Source: Nisaea sp.
GTDB lineage: Bacteria; Pseudomonadota; Alphaproteobacteria; Thalassobaculales; Thalassobaculaceae
Assembly (NCBI RefSeq): GCF_017640745.1
Contig: NZ_JAEPQA010000022.1
Location: forward strand, 1-64,000
DNA: 64,000 nucleotides
Reading direction: 5' to 3'
Below, in pieces: positions 54,491-63,879 of the stretch. The notes under the pieces were generated by a model, which ran no database searches, was not told the origin of the DNA, and saw nothing but the letters and a program-made list of their open reading frames with translations. Numbering within the stretch: position 1 is the stretch's first letter; each line of letters starts with the position of its first letter. Made by a program: the position numbers and the translations under genes.

Positions 54491-55381
54491 TCACGCCGTC
54501 TTGGCCCTGATCGCTTCATACCGGCGGATCAGTTTCTGAGCGCGAAGCGCCACCGGCACGTCGATCATCATGCCGTCGACCTTGATGGCGCCGACGGCGC
54601 TTTTTGTCGCCTCGTCGTAAGCGGCGACGATGGCGCGTGCTTTCTCGACGTCCACTTCGGTCGGGGTGAATTCCTCGTTGAGGATCGGCACGCCGGAGGG
54701 ATGGATGACGGACGCTGCCTCGAACCCGAATTTGCGCGAGCGGCGCACAGTGGCGCGGAAGGCCCGGGTATCCGAATAATCGGCGACGGTGCCCATGAAG
54801 CCCATCGCCATGATGCCCGCAGCCTTGGCGGCAAAGACCAGGGTCTGCTTTGGCAGCGCCAGTGTTTCCGTATCGGGGACCATGCCGACGTCGAGGGCGA
54901 AATCCTCACCGCCCAGATTGACGCCGACATTGCGGCGGCTGGCACGGGCAATGTCCTGCGCCAGGAAATAGGCAGCGGCGCTTTCGATCATCGGGATCAG
55001 CCGGACTGAGCCCTCGGGGCGCCCCGCCTCGCGCTCGACCTCGCCGACCAGTTCGTCGACGAGTTTCAGGTGCTGCGGGCTATCGACCTTGGTCACGAAC
55101 AGTGCCTTGGCACCGGCGCGCACCGCAGCCTCGACGTCCTTCACCATATGCCGGAGGGGGCGGTTGATGCGGACCGTCGCATCGGCGCCCGATTGGGTCA
55201 CCGAGGTCACGGCATCGGCAAGCATGTCGCGTGCGGTCTGACGCTGGTCCTCGGGGACGCTGTCTTCCAGATCCAGGATCAGCGCGTCGGCCCCGCGCGT
55301 ATGCGCTCTGGAGATGAATTTCTCGTTGTTGGCCGGCACGTACAGAAGTGAGCGCCAAACGATGTCGGTATGGATGGTCAT
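54491..55381 (-). CDS. HpcH/HpaI aldolase / citrate lyase beta subunit-like protein
   Basis: A 296-residue CitE-like lyase. Conserved blocks: SLLYVPANNEKFI, ADALILDLEDSVPEDQ (metal and phosphate contacts), VRINRP, LFVTKVDSP, LIPMIESA with the metal-ligand Glu and LGGEDFALDVG. Such stand-alone proteins cleave or form acyl-CoA or keto-acid C-C bonds (malyl-CoA, citramalyl-CoA and relatives). It is the first gene of the operon, 66 nt upstream of the dioxygenase and divergent from the LysR regulator. Confidence 0.92.
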   Translation of the reverse strand: MTIHTDIVWRSLLYVPANNEKFISRAHTRGADALILDLEDSVPEDQRQTARDMLADAVTSVTQSGADATVRINRPLRHMVKDVEAAVRAGAKALFVTKVDSPQHLKLVDELVGEVEREAGRPEGSVRLIPMIESAAAYFLAQDIARASRRNVGVNLGGEDFALDVGMVPDTETLALPKQTLVFAAKAAGIMAMGFMGTVADYSDTRAFRATVRRSRKFGFEAASVIHPSGVPILNEEFTPTEVDVEKARAIVAAYDEATKSAVGAIKVDGMMIDVPVALRAQKLIRRYEAIRAKTA

Positions 55382-55534
55382 CCGTGCTTCCTCAATTCGG
55401 CGGGTCGGCCCGGATCGAGCGCTTGTACCCCGGCCGCGCCGTATTCTGGAAATGACATTTCCCGAATGCTCCCGCAGCCCACGGAGCAACATTAGCGAGA
55501 TTATTATTGAGAAAAAATGCAGATGATTATATCG

Positions 55535-55544
55535 ATTGATCAAT
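55535..55544. promoter_or_regulatory. Palindrome in the divergent lyase/LysR promoter
   Basis: A perfect 10-bp palindrome ATTGATCAAT lies immediately before the LysR start codon within the AT-rich 164-nt divergent region. LysR proteins commonly autoregulate from such sites, but this position and size are only suggestive. Confidence 0.35.
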
Positions 55545-55545
55545 A

Positions 55546-56448
55546 ATGATGATTAATCTTTCGCCCGCCGACCTCGACGCCTTTATCTCCGTGGCAGAAA
55601 CGGGAAGTTTCCGTCAGAGCGCGGAACAATTGCGGGTATCTCAACCCACCGTCTCGTCACGCATCCGCCACCTTGAAGATATTCTGATGGTGAAGCTTTT
55701 TCACCGCACCACCCGGCGCGTCGTCATCACCGAAGCCGGAGAACGGCTGCGCGCCCGTGTCGAGCGAATGGTGCTGGAGACCCGGGCGTTGCTCACCGAG
55801 TTCCGCGAGGAAGCGCAATTGCAACGCGGCCGTCTGACCGTCGGCGCGTCGCCGTCGGTCGCGTCGAGCTACCTTCCTGCCGTCATCGGCGACTACCGCC
55901 GCCGCTGGCCCGATATCGAGATCGCCCTGATCGATGACTTCTATGGCCAGGCCCTGGACCGCTTGCAGAACGGTCAGGTCGACCTTGTTGTCGCACCTCT
56001 CGCCTCCGGCGCCGAGGCGTATATCTGCGAGCCGCTTCTGGACGACGTGTTCAAACTGGCGGTCCCGGACCATCACCGGCTCGCCTCACGTGACGAGGTA
56101 GCGCTGGCCGACTTCGCTGACGAGCCGCAGATCACCATGCCCCCGGAATCGGCGGCCTGGGCGACGCTGCGTTCGGCCTTCGCCAAGGCGGGCCAGGACC
56201 TGACGCCCGCCTACATGACGCGCTTTTCGCTGACCCTGGTGTCCATGGTCCGCGAAGGATTGGGCGTCGGTCTGGTTTCGGGGCTGCTGTCGCGCACATT
56301 GGACATGCGGGGCGTCACCTTGCTGCCGGTCGCGGACGCCGATCTGACGCGGCATATCGGTATCGTGCGGGCCCGGGATCGGGCTCCTAACCCTGCTTCT
56401 GATGCCTTCCGAGAGCTGCTGTTCAAGCACGCCAAGACGCTTCAATAG
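55546..56448 (+). CDS. LysR-family transcriptional regulator
   Basis: A 300-residue LTTR. The N-terminal winged helix-turn-helix reads LDAFISVAETGSFRQSAEQL then VSQPTVSSRIRHLED, and the effector domain covers about 92-295. It is divergently transcribed from the lyase-dioxygenase-CoA-transferase operon and probably controls it in response to a pathway acid. ATG 55549 is an equally good start. Confidence 0.94.
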   Translation: MMINLSPADLDAFISVAETGSFRQSAEQLRVSQPTVSSRIRHLEDILMVKLFHRTTRRVVITEAGERLRARVERMVLETRALLTEFREEAQLQRGRLTVGASPSVASSYLPAVIGDYRRRWPDIEIALIDDFYGQALDRLQNGQVDLVVAPLASGAEAYICEPLLDDVFKLAVPDHHRLASRDEVALADFADEPQITMPPESAAWATLRSAFAKAGQDLTPAYMTRFSLTLVSMVREGLGVGLVSGLLSRTLDMRGVTLLPVADADLTRHIGIVRARDRAPNPASDAFRELLFKHAKTLQ

Positions 56449-56500
56449 TCCTCAGATTAGAGACCGGGAGGCGCGAAGCGGTTCCGCCAGGCTACTTCGA

Positions 56501-57508
56501 TCAGCCTGCACGGTTGTGGCGATCGTTATCCGACGTTTTCTCGGAGACCGGCGGTTCCTGCGCGGACTCCGCGATTGATCCCCCTGGCACGGTTGGTGGG
56601 ACATCGCGGACTCGCTCGCGGTACCAGACATAGAGTCCGGCGCCAACCAGCACGGCCGCGCCTGCGAGCGTTGCGGCATCCGGCACCGAGTTGAAGACAA
56701 GCAGCCCGATGAGGGTCGCCCAGACCATCGTACTGTAGGAGAACGGCGCCAGCATGGAGGCCCTAGCCTGCATGAAGGCACGGATCGTCAGGTACTGCCC
56801 TGTCGCATGGCAGGCGCCGATTGCGGCAAGCAGACCGGCTTGAGCGGGAGGTGGCGTCTCCCAATCGGCAACGCCAAGGGGGAAGATAACGACAAAGCCG
56901 CTCACAGTTGACCAGATGAGGATGGTGAGCGGACTCTCCCGACCGCGCATGGCCCGCGTGATGATCAGGCCGACCGCCCAGCACAAGCTGGAGACCAGCG
57001 GGATCAACATTGCCGCCTGGAACTCCCCGGTCCCGGGCCGCAGGATAATCAGCACGCCGCCGAACCCGACGACGACCGCCACCCATCGCCGGAGACCGAC
57101 TTTCTCACCAAGGAATGGGATGGACAGGGCGGTGACGTAGAGCGGCGACACGAAACCGATGGCTGTGGCGGTCTCCAGCGGCAGGGAACGCATGGCGTAG
57201 ACGAACAGCGTGGCGGACGCGATCAGCATCATACCCCTGAGGATATGGAGGACTGGGCGCGTCGTGCGGTAGGGGCGGGCGCCCCAGTGCCTGACCAATG
57301 CCGGAACCAGAAGCGCCATGACCATGGCATAGCGGAGCAGGATGATCCGCTCCGGTGGCATGCCTTGCTGCGCCAGGATTTTCGCCATGCCATCCATGAC
57401 AGTGAACACGAACATCGCCCCAAGCAGCATGGCGATGGCCAGAGATGGCCGATCCGGGCTGTCATCGGTCGTCGTCGGGTTCGAAGAGTTCGCGCCGGCG
57501 GTAGTCAT
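56501..57508 (-). CDS. DMT-superfamily transporter (EamA, two repeats)
   Basis: A 335-residue membrane protein with ten predicted helices in two EamA repeats (about 25-160 and 170-305; for example FVFTVMDGMAKILAQQG in the first and GLIITRAMRGRE at the second). The C-terminal 35 residues are polar and rich in Pro/Ser. DMT carriers export or exchange metabolites; the neighbours suggest an organic acid. Start 57508 (MTTAGANSS) is used; an upstream in-frame codon adds atypical sequence. A 204-nt gap (57509-57712) before the next gene shows no further feature I can name. Confidence 0.9.
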   Translation of the reverse strand: MTTAGANSSNPTTTDDSPDRPSLAIAMLLGAMFVFTVMDGMAKILAQQGMPPERIILLRYAMVMALLVPALVRHWGARPYRTTRPVLHILRGMMLIASATLFVYAMRSLPLETATAIGFVSPLYVTALSIPFLGEKVGLRRWVAVVVGFGGVLIILRPGTGEFQAAMLIPLVSSLCWAVGLIITRAMRGRESPLTILIWSTVSGFVVIFPLGVADWETPPPAQAGLLAAIGACHATGQYLTIRAFMQARASMLAPFSYSTMVWATLIGLLVFNSVPDAATLAGAAVLVGAGLYVWYRERVRDVPPTVPGGSIAESAQEPPVSEKTSDNDRHNRAG

Positions 57509-57712
57509 GACGGGAATCCCTCGCAGGGTCGGCCCCGACGCGAGATCGGTTCTTGAGGCCGGCAAATCTAGCGCAGATCCGCAGCAGACGTAATCCCTGT
57601 ATGTGGCCCCATTCACCGCTGTCGAATCCCGGTGGATTTTTCAATCCAGAGCTTGGAAATACGGACTTCGTAAATGTAAAAAACCCGGTTCGTTCTGCCG
57701 GTCACGCCACTT

Positions 57713-58669
57713 CTACGCAATAACCCGGACCGGCGCGCCTTCCAGCCAGGCGAGGACGGCTTCGAGGCTCTGCCGGTAGCGCAGGGCGAAATTGTCGGTC
57801 GTCCGGCCGCCGATATGCGCGGTCGCGAGCACATTGTCGAGACGGCGGTAGACATGGTCCGCCGGCAAGGGCTCGGTATCGAACACGTCGAAACCGGCGC
57901 CTGCGATTTTTCCGGAGGCGAGGGCCTCGATCATGGCCGCCTCATCGACGATCTCGCCACGTGCCGTGTTGACGAGGAAGGCTGTCGGCTTCATCAGCGA
58001 CAGCTCGCGCGCTCCGACCGCTCCCACGGAGCGTTCTCCGAGCCGGAGGTGGACCGAGAGCACGTCAGAACGGGAAAACAACTCGTCCTTGCCCGCCGCC
58101 AGCGTGACGCCGATCTCCTCGCACCGGGTGCGGGTGAGATTCTCGCTCCACGCGATGACCTCCATGTCGAGGGCGAGACCGACCCTGGCAACGCCGGCGC
58201 CGAGTTCTCCCAGACCGAGAATGCCCAGCGTCTTCCCGGTCAGGCCCATCGGCAAGCCGGCCCCCCAGCCTCCGCTCCGGATGGTGTGCGCTTCCTGGTA
58301 AAGGTTCTTGTGGAGCCCGAGGATCAGGGCCCAGGTCGTTTCCACGGTCGCGTTCGTGAAGCCAAGCTCCGTGCCGCTTACTGTGACGCCATGTGCTTTA
58401 AGGGCCTGGAGATCGAGCGCCTTGTTGTTGAGGCCGTGGGTCACCAGCAGCTTCAGGTTGGGCAGTTGCGCGACAATATCCGCGGAGAACCTTGTTTCCT
58501 CGCGGGCCGTGAGGACGATCTCGAAAGGCAGCAACCGCCGGACGGTTTCCTCGGGATCGCCGAGCCTGTCGGTGAAGACCGTTGCCTCGATCTCGTCGGG
58601 CAGTTGGCTCCAGTCCGCGGCCGTCTGCGAAATCGCCTGATAGTCGTTGATGATTGCGAGCCGCATCAT
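57713..58669 (-). CDS. D-2-hydroxyacid dehydrogenase family protein
   Basis: A 318-residue NAD-dependent dehydrogenase. The Rossmann motif is TLGILGLGELGAGVA; the catalytic Arg is in VNTARGEIVDE, Glu in FDVFDTEPLP and His in TAHIGG. It interconverts a D-2-hydroxy acid and its keto acid. It lies 36 nt downstream of a second enzyme of the same superfamily that differs clearly in sequence, so the pair may use different substrates. Two adjacent ATG codons (58669, 58666) are possible starts. Confidence 0.92.
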   Translation of the reverse strand: MMRLAIINDYQAISQTAADWSQLPDEIEATVFTDRLGDPEETVRRLLPFEIVLTAREETRFSADIVAQLPNLKLLVTHGLNNKALDLQALKAHGVTVSGTELGFTNATVETTWALILGLHKNLYQEAHTIRSGGWGAGLPMGLTGKTLGILGLGELGAGVARVGLALDMEVIAWSENLTRTRCEEIGVTLAAGKDELFSRSDVLSVHLRLGERSVGAVGARELSLMKPTAFLVNTARGEIVDEAAMIEALASGKIAGAGFDVFDTEPLPADHVYRRLDNVLATAHIGGRTTDNFALRYRQSLEAVLAWLEGAPVRVIA

Positions 58670-58705
58670 TGCCTCATGAAATCAACATTGTGTAACCGGT
58701 CCCGG

Positions 58706-59668
58706 TCAGCTCCGGCCGATCTCCACGACATTCTTCAGGTCCCGGCCTTCCAGAAAGCGCGTGAGATTCTCGGAGAACAGTTCCGCGAAACGGAGTCCGG
58801 CCGGGCCGCCTGTGCCGGCGACATGCGGCGAGAGGATGAGGTTGGGCAGCTGCCAGAGCGCATCGCCCGCCGGCAGAGGTTCCTCCCCGAACACGTCGAG
58901 ACAGGCGCCGGCGATGGACCTGGAACGCAATGCGTCAACCAGCGCGCCATGATCGACGGTCGATCCGCGCCCGACATTCAGGAGAATCGCGCCCGGCTTC
59001 ATTGCCGCCAGCCGGTCCGCGCCGATCAGGCTGTCGGTGCCGGGTGTCGCCGGCAATGCGCAGGCGACGAAATCGGCCTCGGGCAGCCATCTGTCCAAGC
59101 CTGCAATCGAGGCGACGATATCGGCCGCACCGTCCCCCTCGCCGGAGCTGTTGAGCGCCACGACATGCATGTCGAAGGCCTTTGCCTTGCGGGCGATCTC
59201 CTTGCCGATCGATCCGTATCCGAGAACCAGCAGGGTCTGGCCCTCCAGGGAGGAGATTTCGGAGCGGAGGTCGTCGCGGGCCCAATGCGCTGCGCTCCGG
59301 TAGCGTTCCATCTGCGGCAGGGCGTGAACGAATCCGAGCATGAGCGCCATGGCGTGTTCTGCGACGGTCCGGCCTTTCAGGCCCGCGGCATTGGTGAGGG
59401 TAATGCCTGCCGGGACGCCGCCTTTCTCGAACTTGTCGGTGCCGATGGACGAGGACTGGATCCAGCGCAGCTTAGGGGCCTTCGCGTTCACCGCGGCGGC
59501 AACCTCGCCGGCATAGTAGGGGCCGGCGACGACGAAGGCGTCGGCATCGGCAAGTTCCTTCACCGCGTCCGCCGTGGAGCTTGCCGTCACGAACTGCACG
59601 CCCTCGAACCGGGGCGCGAGAGCGGTCAGCGCCGGACCTTCCCATTGCAGGTAATGTACGAGCTTCAT
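58706..59668 (-). CDS. D-2-hydroxyacid dehydrogenase family protein (second copy type)
   Basis: A 320-residue NAD-dependent dehydrogenase with TLLVLGYGSIGKEIA as the cofactor motif, Arg in LNVGRGSTVDH, Glu in LDVFGEEPLP and His in LSPHVAGTGG. The N-terminal substrate domain is unlike that of the neighbour. It lies 16 nt downstream of the enolase-superfamily gene, within one operon. ATG 59668 gives the standard N-terminus (MKLVHYLQWEG). Confidence 0.92.
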   Translation of the reverse strand: MKLVHYLQWEGPALTALAPRFEGVQFVTASSTADAVKELADADAFVVAGPYYAGEVAAAVNAKAPKLRWIQSSSIGTDKFEKGGVPAGITLTNAAGLKGRTVAEHAMALMLGFVHALPQMERYRSAAHWARDDLRSEISSLEGQTLLVLGYGSIGKEIARKAKAFDMHVVALNSSGEGDGAADIVASIAGLDRWLPEADFVACALPATPGTDSLIGADRLAAMKPGAILLNVGRGSTVDHGALVDALRSRSIAGACLDVFGEEPLPAGDALWQLPNLILSPHVAGTGGPAGLRFAELFSENLTRFLEGRDLKNVVEIGRS

Positions 59669-59684
59669 CTCCGGGTCCTCGCGG

Positions 59685-60839
59685 TCATAGATTTTCCTGC
59701 ATAAGCCTGATGAAATTGGCTTTCCCCTCGAAGCCGAGACCGGGGGTCTCCGGCAGGCCGACGAGCCCGTTCTCGACCTTGAGGCCGTCGGTGAAGCCGC
59801 CCATCGGCTGATGGGTATAGGGATAGTTTTCGGTTCCGCCGAGGCCAAGGCCTGCTGTGATGTGGAGGGACAGTAGGTGCCCGCCATGCGGATAGAGGCT
59901 GCTGCGTGACCAGCCGAACTCTTCCATCACGGCGATGGTCCGGATGTATTCGCAGATGCCGTAGCTCAAGGCGCAATCGAATTGCAGCAGGTCGCGGTCG
60001 GGACGCAGGCCGCCATAGCGCAGCAGGTTCTTTGCGTCCCAGGTCGAAAGGAGGCACTCGCCGGTCGCCAGCGACCCGTCATAGGTCTCCGCGATTTCCG
60101 CCTGAAGATGATAGTCGAGAGGATATCCCGGCTCCTCGAACCAGCGGAGGCCGTATTCCTGGAGTGCCTTGCCGCATTCGAGCGCCTGCTCGAGGCTGTA
60201 ATTGCCGTTGGCGTCGACCGCGAGCTGGCCGGCAGGCAGGACCTCGAGCACCGCCTCGATGCGTTTGCGGTCCTCGGCGAGCGGCGCGCCGGCGATCTTC
60301 ATCTTGATCGTCGTGAAGCCGTCGTCCAGATAGCGGCGGATCTCGTCCTGCAGTTCGGCGTGTGTCTTGCCGTAATAGCCGCCGCCGACATAGACGGGAA
60401 TCCGCTCCGGCACGGTGCCGTTGCCGTAGCGCGTCGCGAGGAAATGGCAGAGCGGCTCGTCGGCGATCTTCGCCGCCGCGTCCCAGATCGCCATGTCGAG
60501 GGTGGCGACGGCGATGGCCCGGTCGCCGTGCCCGCCGGGTTTCTCGTTCCGCATCATGCAATCCCAGGCCTTGAACGGATCCAGATTGTCGCCTGCATCG
60601 TTCAGCAGGCTCTCCGGATCCGCTGCGAGCAGACGGGGGATCAGCCGCTCCCGGCAGATCGCATTCTGGCTGTAGCGGCCAGTCCCGCTGAAGCCGTAGC
60701 CGACGACCGGTTTGCCGTTCCGTATGACGTCCGTCACTACCGCGACGAAGCCGGTCGTCATGCCGCTGAAATCCATGATCGCGTTCGAGCGCTTCTCGCC
60801 CGTGCCGGCGGAAAACTCCCGGATCTCGACGATGCGCAC
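59685..60839 (-). CDS. Enolase-superfamily dehydratase/racemase (mandelate racemase group)
   Basis: A 384-residue protein with a full MR-type active site: KMK (K179, K181), metal ligands D209 (VDANGN), E235 (WFEEP) and E261 (ATGEC), the D288 in LLQFDCA and His in YPHGGHLL. This pattern fits sugar-acid dehydratases or racemases that abstract a proton next to a carboxylate. The start is GTG 60839, two bases after the enoyl-CoA hydratase stop, so the genes are coupled. The substrate is likely a hydroxy acid that the adjoining dehydrogenases also use. Confidence 0.9.
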   Translation of the reverse strand: MRIVEIREFSAGTGEKRSNAIMDFSGMTTGFVAVVTDVIRNGKPVVGYGFSGTGRYSQNAICRERLIPRLLAADPESLLNDAGDNLDPFKAWDCMMRNEKPGGHGDRAIAVATLDMAIWDAAAKIADEPLCHFLATRYGNGTVPERIPVYVGGGYYGKTHAELQDEIRRYLDDGFTTIKMKIAGAPLAEDRKRIEAVLEVLPAGQLAVDANGNYSLEQALECGKALQEYGLRWFEEPGYPLDYHLQAEIAETYDGSLATGECLLSTWDAKNLLRYGGLRPDRDLLQFDCALSYGICEYIRTIAVMEEFGWSRSSLYPHGGHLLSLHITAGLGLGGTENYPYTHQPMGGFTDGLKVENGLVGLPETPGLGFEGKANFIRLMQENL

Positions 60840-60841
60840 GC

Positions 60842-61669
60842 TTACTTGCCCTTGAAGACCGGCGACCGCTTGGTGAGGAAGGCATCCATGCCCTCGCGGA
60901 AATCCTCGCTCATGTAGCACATCAGCATCATGTCCTTGCCGCCGCCCGGCGGGAGCTCGGTGCGCAGGCGCCGCAGCGTCACTTTCGCCGCCAGCAGCGT
61001 GAGCGGGGCGTAGGTCGCGACCTCGCGGGCGATTTCCTCGGCGCGCGGCAGGACGTCTTCTGGAGCGTCGACCACTTCGCTGATGAAGCCGTATTCAAGC
61101 GCCTTCGGGGCCTCGATCATCTTGGCGAGAAAGATCAGTTCCTTGGCCCGCGCGCTGCCGATCAGGTCGGCGAGGCGGGCGAAGTTCATCATCGAGAGGC
61201 AATTGCCGAGGGTGCGGGCGATGGGGAAGCCGAACTTCGAGGAGCGCGCGGCGATCCGAAGGTCGCAGCAGGCGGCGATGCCTGCGCCGCCGCCGGCGCA
61301 GGCGCCGCGGATCGCGGCGATCGTCGGGACCTTGCAGCGTTCGAGCGCGCCGAGCACGCGGTCGATCCGGGCCTCGTAGCCGAGGGCGTCCTCTTCCTTG
61401 TCGAAGACGCGGAACTGCGACATGTCGGTGCCCGCCGCGAAGGCCTTGTCGCCGGCGCCGGTCAGGACGAGGGCGCGGATGTCGCGCTTCTCGCTGACCT
61501 CGACGCAGATCTGGGCCATGCGCTCGTACATCTCGAACGTCATGGAATTGCGCTTTTCCGGGCGGTTGAAGGTCAGGAAGCCGATGCCGTCCCGGACTTC
61601 GTAGAGAATATCGTCGCCGGCGCCTGCCGCGAGATCGGCGTCGATGATGGTTTCGGGCGTGTCTGACAT
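60842..61669 (-). CDS. Enoyl-CoA hydratase/isomerase family protein
   Basis: A 275-residue crotonase-fold enzyme. The oxyanion-hole segments are AFAAGTDMSQFR and RGACAGGGAGIAACCDLRIA; FNRPEKRNSM is the N-terminal signature. One of the usual catalytic glutamates is not evident in the second segment, so hydratase, isomerase or lyase activity cannot be separated. It acts on an acyl-CoA, presumably the product of the CoA-transferase encoded 56 nt upstream. ATG 61669 is chosen over a much longer unrelated upstream frame. Confidence 0.92.
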   Translation of the reverse strand: MSDTPETIIDADLAAGAGDDILYEVRDGIGFLTFNRPEKRNSMTFEMYERMAQICVEVSEKRDIRALVLTGAGDKAFAAGTDMSQFRVFDKEEDALGYEARIDRVLGALERCKVPTIAAIRGACAGGGAGIAACCDLRIAARSSKFGFPIARTLGNCLSMMNFARLADLIGSARAKELIFLAKMIEAPKALEYGFISEVVDAPEDVLPRAEEIAREVATYAPLTLLAAKVTLRRLRTELPPGGGKDMMLMCYMSEDFREGMDAFLTKRSPVFKGK

Positions 61670-61725
61670 AAGCGAAACTCCGCTATCGTTCGGTTGTTGT
61701 CTGATGTTCGGCGGGGCAGGCGTAT

Positions 61726-62919
61726 CTAGACCACGCCACCGGTCCTGAGCTCGGCGATCTCTTCGGAACTGTAGCCGAATTCCCGCAGGATCTCGTCCGA
61801 ATGTTCGCCGCGCTCCGGCGGCGCCAGCTTCATGGAGCTGGGTGTCGCGCTGAGGGTAACGGGCTGCCCCACGAGCGTGATGTCGCCGAGCGATTTCGAT
61901 GTCACGGATTGCGCCAGTCCGAGATGTTTGACCTGCGGGTCGGCGAAAACCTTGTCGATGCTGTTGATTGGGCCGGATGGCACGCCGTCTTCGTTGAACT
62001 TCGCGATCCAGGTGTCGCTGGTTTCCCTGCGCAGCGCCGCGTTGATCTCTTCGCCGAGCGCGTCGCGGTTCTGCGAGCGGAGCGCCGACGTCTTGTAGTC
62101 CGGGTGTTCGATCAACCGTTCCTCGCCTATCGAACGGCAGAACCGTTCCCAGATCACTTGTCCGGTAACGGCGATGTTGATGTGGCCGTCCTTCGTCTCG
62201 TAGACGCCGGTCGGGATCGAGGTCGGGTGGTTGTTCCCCGCCTGCTTCGGAACCTCGCCATCCATGAGCCAACGGGTGGCCTGAAAATCGAGCATGCCGA
62301 TCTGCGCCTGGAGGAGCGAGGTCTGAACCCACTGTCCTTTCCCGGTTTCCTCGCGCGCCAGGAGGGCGACCATGATGCCGAGCGCGCAATAGAGGCCGGC
62401 CGAAAGATCGGCGATCGGAATGCCGACCCGCATGGGACCCTGGCCGGGCGTGCCGGTGATGGACATCAGGCCGCCCATGCCCTGCGCGATCTGGTCGAAT
62501 CCCGGCCGTTTCTCGTAGGGGCCGTCCTGACCGAAGCCCGAAATCGAGCCGTAGACCAGCCCCGGATTGATCGCCTTCAGACTTTCGTAATCGATCCCGA
62601 GCCGGGTCTTCACGTCCGGCCGGAAATTCTCGACCAGAACATCCGCCTTTTCGACGAGGCGCTTCAGGACGGCGATTCCCTCCGGGGATTTCAGGTTCAG
62701 CGTCAGGGCCCGCTTGTTGCGGTGCAGGTTCTGGAAGTCGGAGCCGTTCCTGGGGCCGCCGGGACCTTCGGCCGCGTCGAGCGCTTCCGGCATCTCGATC
62801 TTGATGACGTTCGCCCCCCAGTCGGCAAGCTGCCGGACGCAGGTCGGTCCGGACCTGACGCGGGTCAGGTCGATAACGGTAAAGCGCGACAGCGCGGCCG
62901 AGGCGGGCTGAAAGGGCAT
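61726..62919 (-). CDS. Family III CoA-transferase (CaiB/BaiF)
   Basis: A 397-residue CoA-transferase. Blocks LADWGANVIKIEMPE, NLHRNKRALTLNL, NFRPDVKTRLGIDYE and YGSISGFGQDGPY are diagnostic of the family. It is the first gene of the second catabolic operon and divergent from the GntR/FCD regulator. It would activate the pathway acid with CoA taken from another acyl-CoA. It is a clear paralogue in type of the enzyme at 52317 but not a recent duplicate. Confidence 0.93.
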   Translation of the reverse strand: MPFQPASAALSRFTVIDLTRVRSGPTCVRQLADWGANVIKIEMPEALDAAEGPGGPRNGSDFQNLHRNKRALTLNLKSPEGIAVLKRLVEKADVLVENFRPDVKTRLGIDYESLKAINPGLVYGSISGFGQDGPYEKRPGFDQIAQGMGGLMSITGTPGQGPMRVGIPIADLSAGLYCALGIMVALLAREETGKGQWVQTSLLQAQIGMLDFQATRWLMDGEVPKQAGNNHPTSIPTGVYETKDGHINIAVTGQVIWERFCRSIGEERLIEHPDYKTSALRSQNRDALGEEINAALRRETSDTWIAKFNEDGVPSGPINSIDKVFADPQVKHLGLAQSVTSKSLGDITLVGQPVTLSATPSSMKLAPPERGEHSDEILREFGYSSEEIAELRTGGVV

Positions 62920-62966
62920 GGGGCTTCCTCCGAGTTTTTCGCGAGGCTCGCTCAGAGATCAAATAC

Positions 62967-63009
62967 TGTCAACAATCTCCAATCGGCAAAAAACATATTA
63001 ATGTTGACA
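62967..63009. promoter_or_regulatory. Inverted repeat operator between CoA-transferase and GntR genes
   Basis: TGTCAACA (62967-62974) and its exact complement TGTTGACA (63002-63009) flank a 27-nt AT-rich centre in the 121-nt divergent gap. Each arm contains a TTGACA-like hexamer pointing outward. Such symmetry is typical of sites bound by dimeric FCD-type regulators, here probably the divergent gene product. Confidence 0.5.
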
Positions 63010-63040
63010 ATCGATCCGGTTGCCGACTGAAATCGGCCTC

Positions 63041-63736
63041 ATGAGCGAAGACGTGCAAGACGCGATAGCCCTCAGACGCGCTGAATCCCTGACCGCCATC
63101 GTCCAGCGGGAGCTGGAGCGCATGATCGTCAGCGGCGAGCTGCGTGCCGGGCAGAGGCTTAACGAACTGGCGCTGGCGCAGCGCTTCGGTGTCAGCCGCG
63201 GTCCTGTCCGGGAGGCGATGCGCGCGCTAGAGCACGCTCAGCTGGTCTCCACGAGGATCAACCAGGGTTTCTTCGTTCGCGAAGTATCGGAAGCGGAAAC
63301 GTCAGAGATTTATGATGTGCGCGCCGTCGTCTACGGCTTCATCTGCAAGAGGCTCGCCGAGATCATCGAGCCCGACGAGATCGCGGTTCTCGAGGATAGT
63401 GTTGAGCGCATGGATGCCGCGATCAAGACGAAAGACCCGGCGGAATACTATCGCCTGAATCTGAAATTCCATGACGACAGCATAGAATTCGCACGCCACG
63501 GCCGCGCGCAACAAACCTACCGGTCTCTGATCAACGAGACCCACCTGACCCGTCAGCGTTCTCTCGTCACGCCGGAACACATGCAGGAGTCCAACAACGA
63601 ACACAGAGCGTTGATCGTGGCTTTTCGGGCTCGTGACGAGGCCGAGGCCCGGCGCCTCGGCGAGCAGCATGCCCTGGCCGGGCGCCGGCGCTGGCAGGCC
63701 GTCAATGGCGAAGAGGATATGCCCTCGGAAAGGTGA
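63041..63736 (+). CDS. GntR-family regulator, FCD subfamily
   Basis: A 231-residue regulator. The N-terminal winged helix contains LNELALAQRFGVSRGPVREAMRAL (key helix VSRGPVREAMR); the C-terminal all-helical FCD domain (about 95-220) has the metal- or acid-binding residues in RLNLKFHDD and the His in NNEHRAL. FCD proteins sense small carboxylates. It is divergent from the second catabolic operon and likely represses it. ATG 63041 is preferred to TTG 63020. Confidence 0.93.
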   Translation: MSEDVQDAIALRRAESLTAIVQRELERMIVSGELRAGQRLNELALAQRFGVSRGPVREAMRALEHAQLVSTRINQGFFVREVSEAETSEIYDVRAVVYGFICKRLAEIIEPDEIAVLEDSVERMDAAIKTKDPAEYYRLNLKFHDDSIEFARHGRAQQTYRSLINETHLTRQRSLVTPEHMQESNNEHRALIVAFRARDEAEARRLGEQHALAGRRRWQAVNGEEDMPSER

Positions 63737-63879
63737 TGAAACATTTCTTCCGCTGCCGGGAAACCGGTCCGGCGGCTGAACAACAATAAAGAATGCCTCA
63801 AGGCACGGGAACAAAGGGAAATGGCGTCAGGCCCGGATGGGCATGGGGCCGACAAGAAACGCTAGAGGAGGAACTTCGG

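Noticed and set aside
60842-62962. A 706-residue fusion of an Arg-rich region with the enoyl-CoA hydratase
   Set aside because: The N-terminal 430 residues are a frame-shifted shadow of the CoA-transferase gene; the real hydratase start is at 61669.
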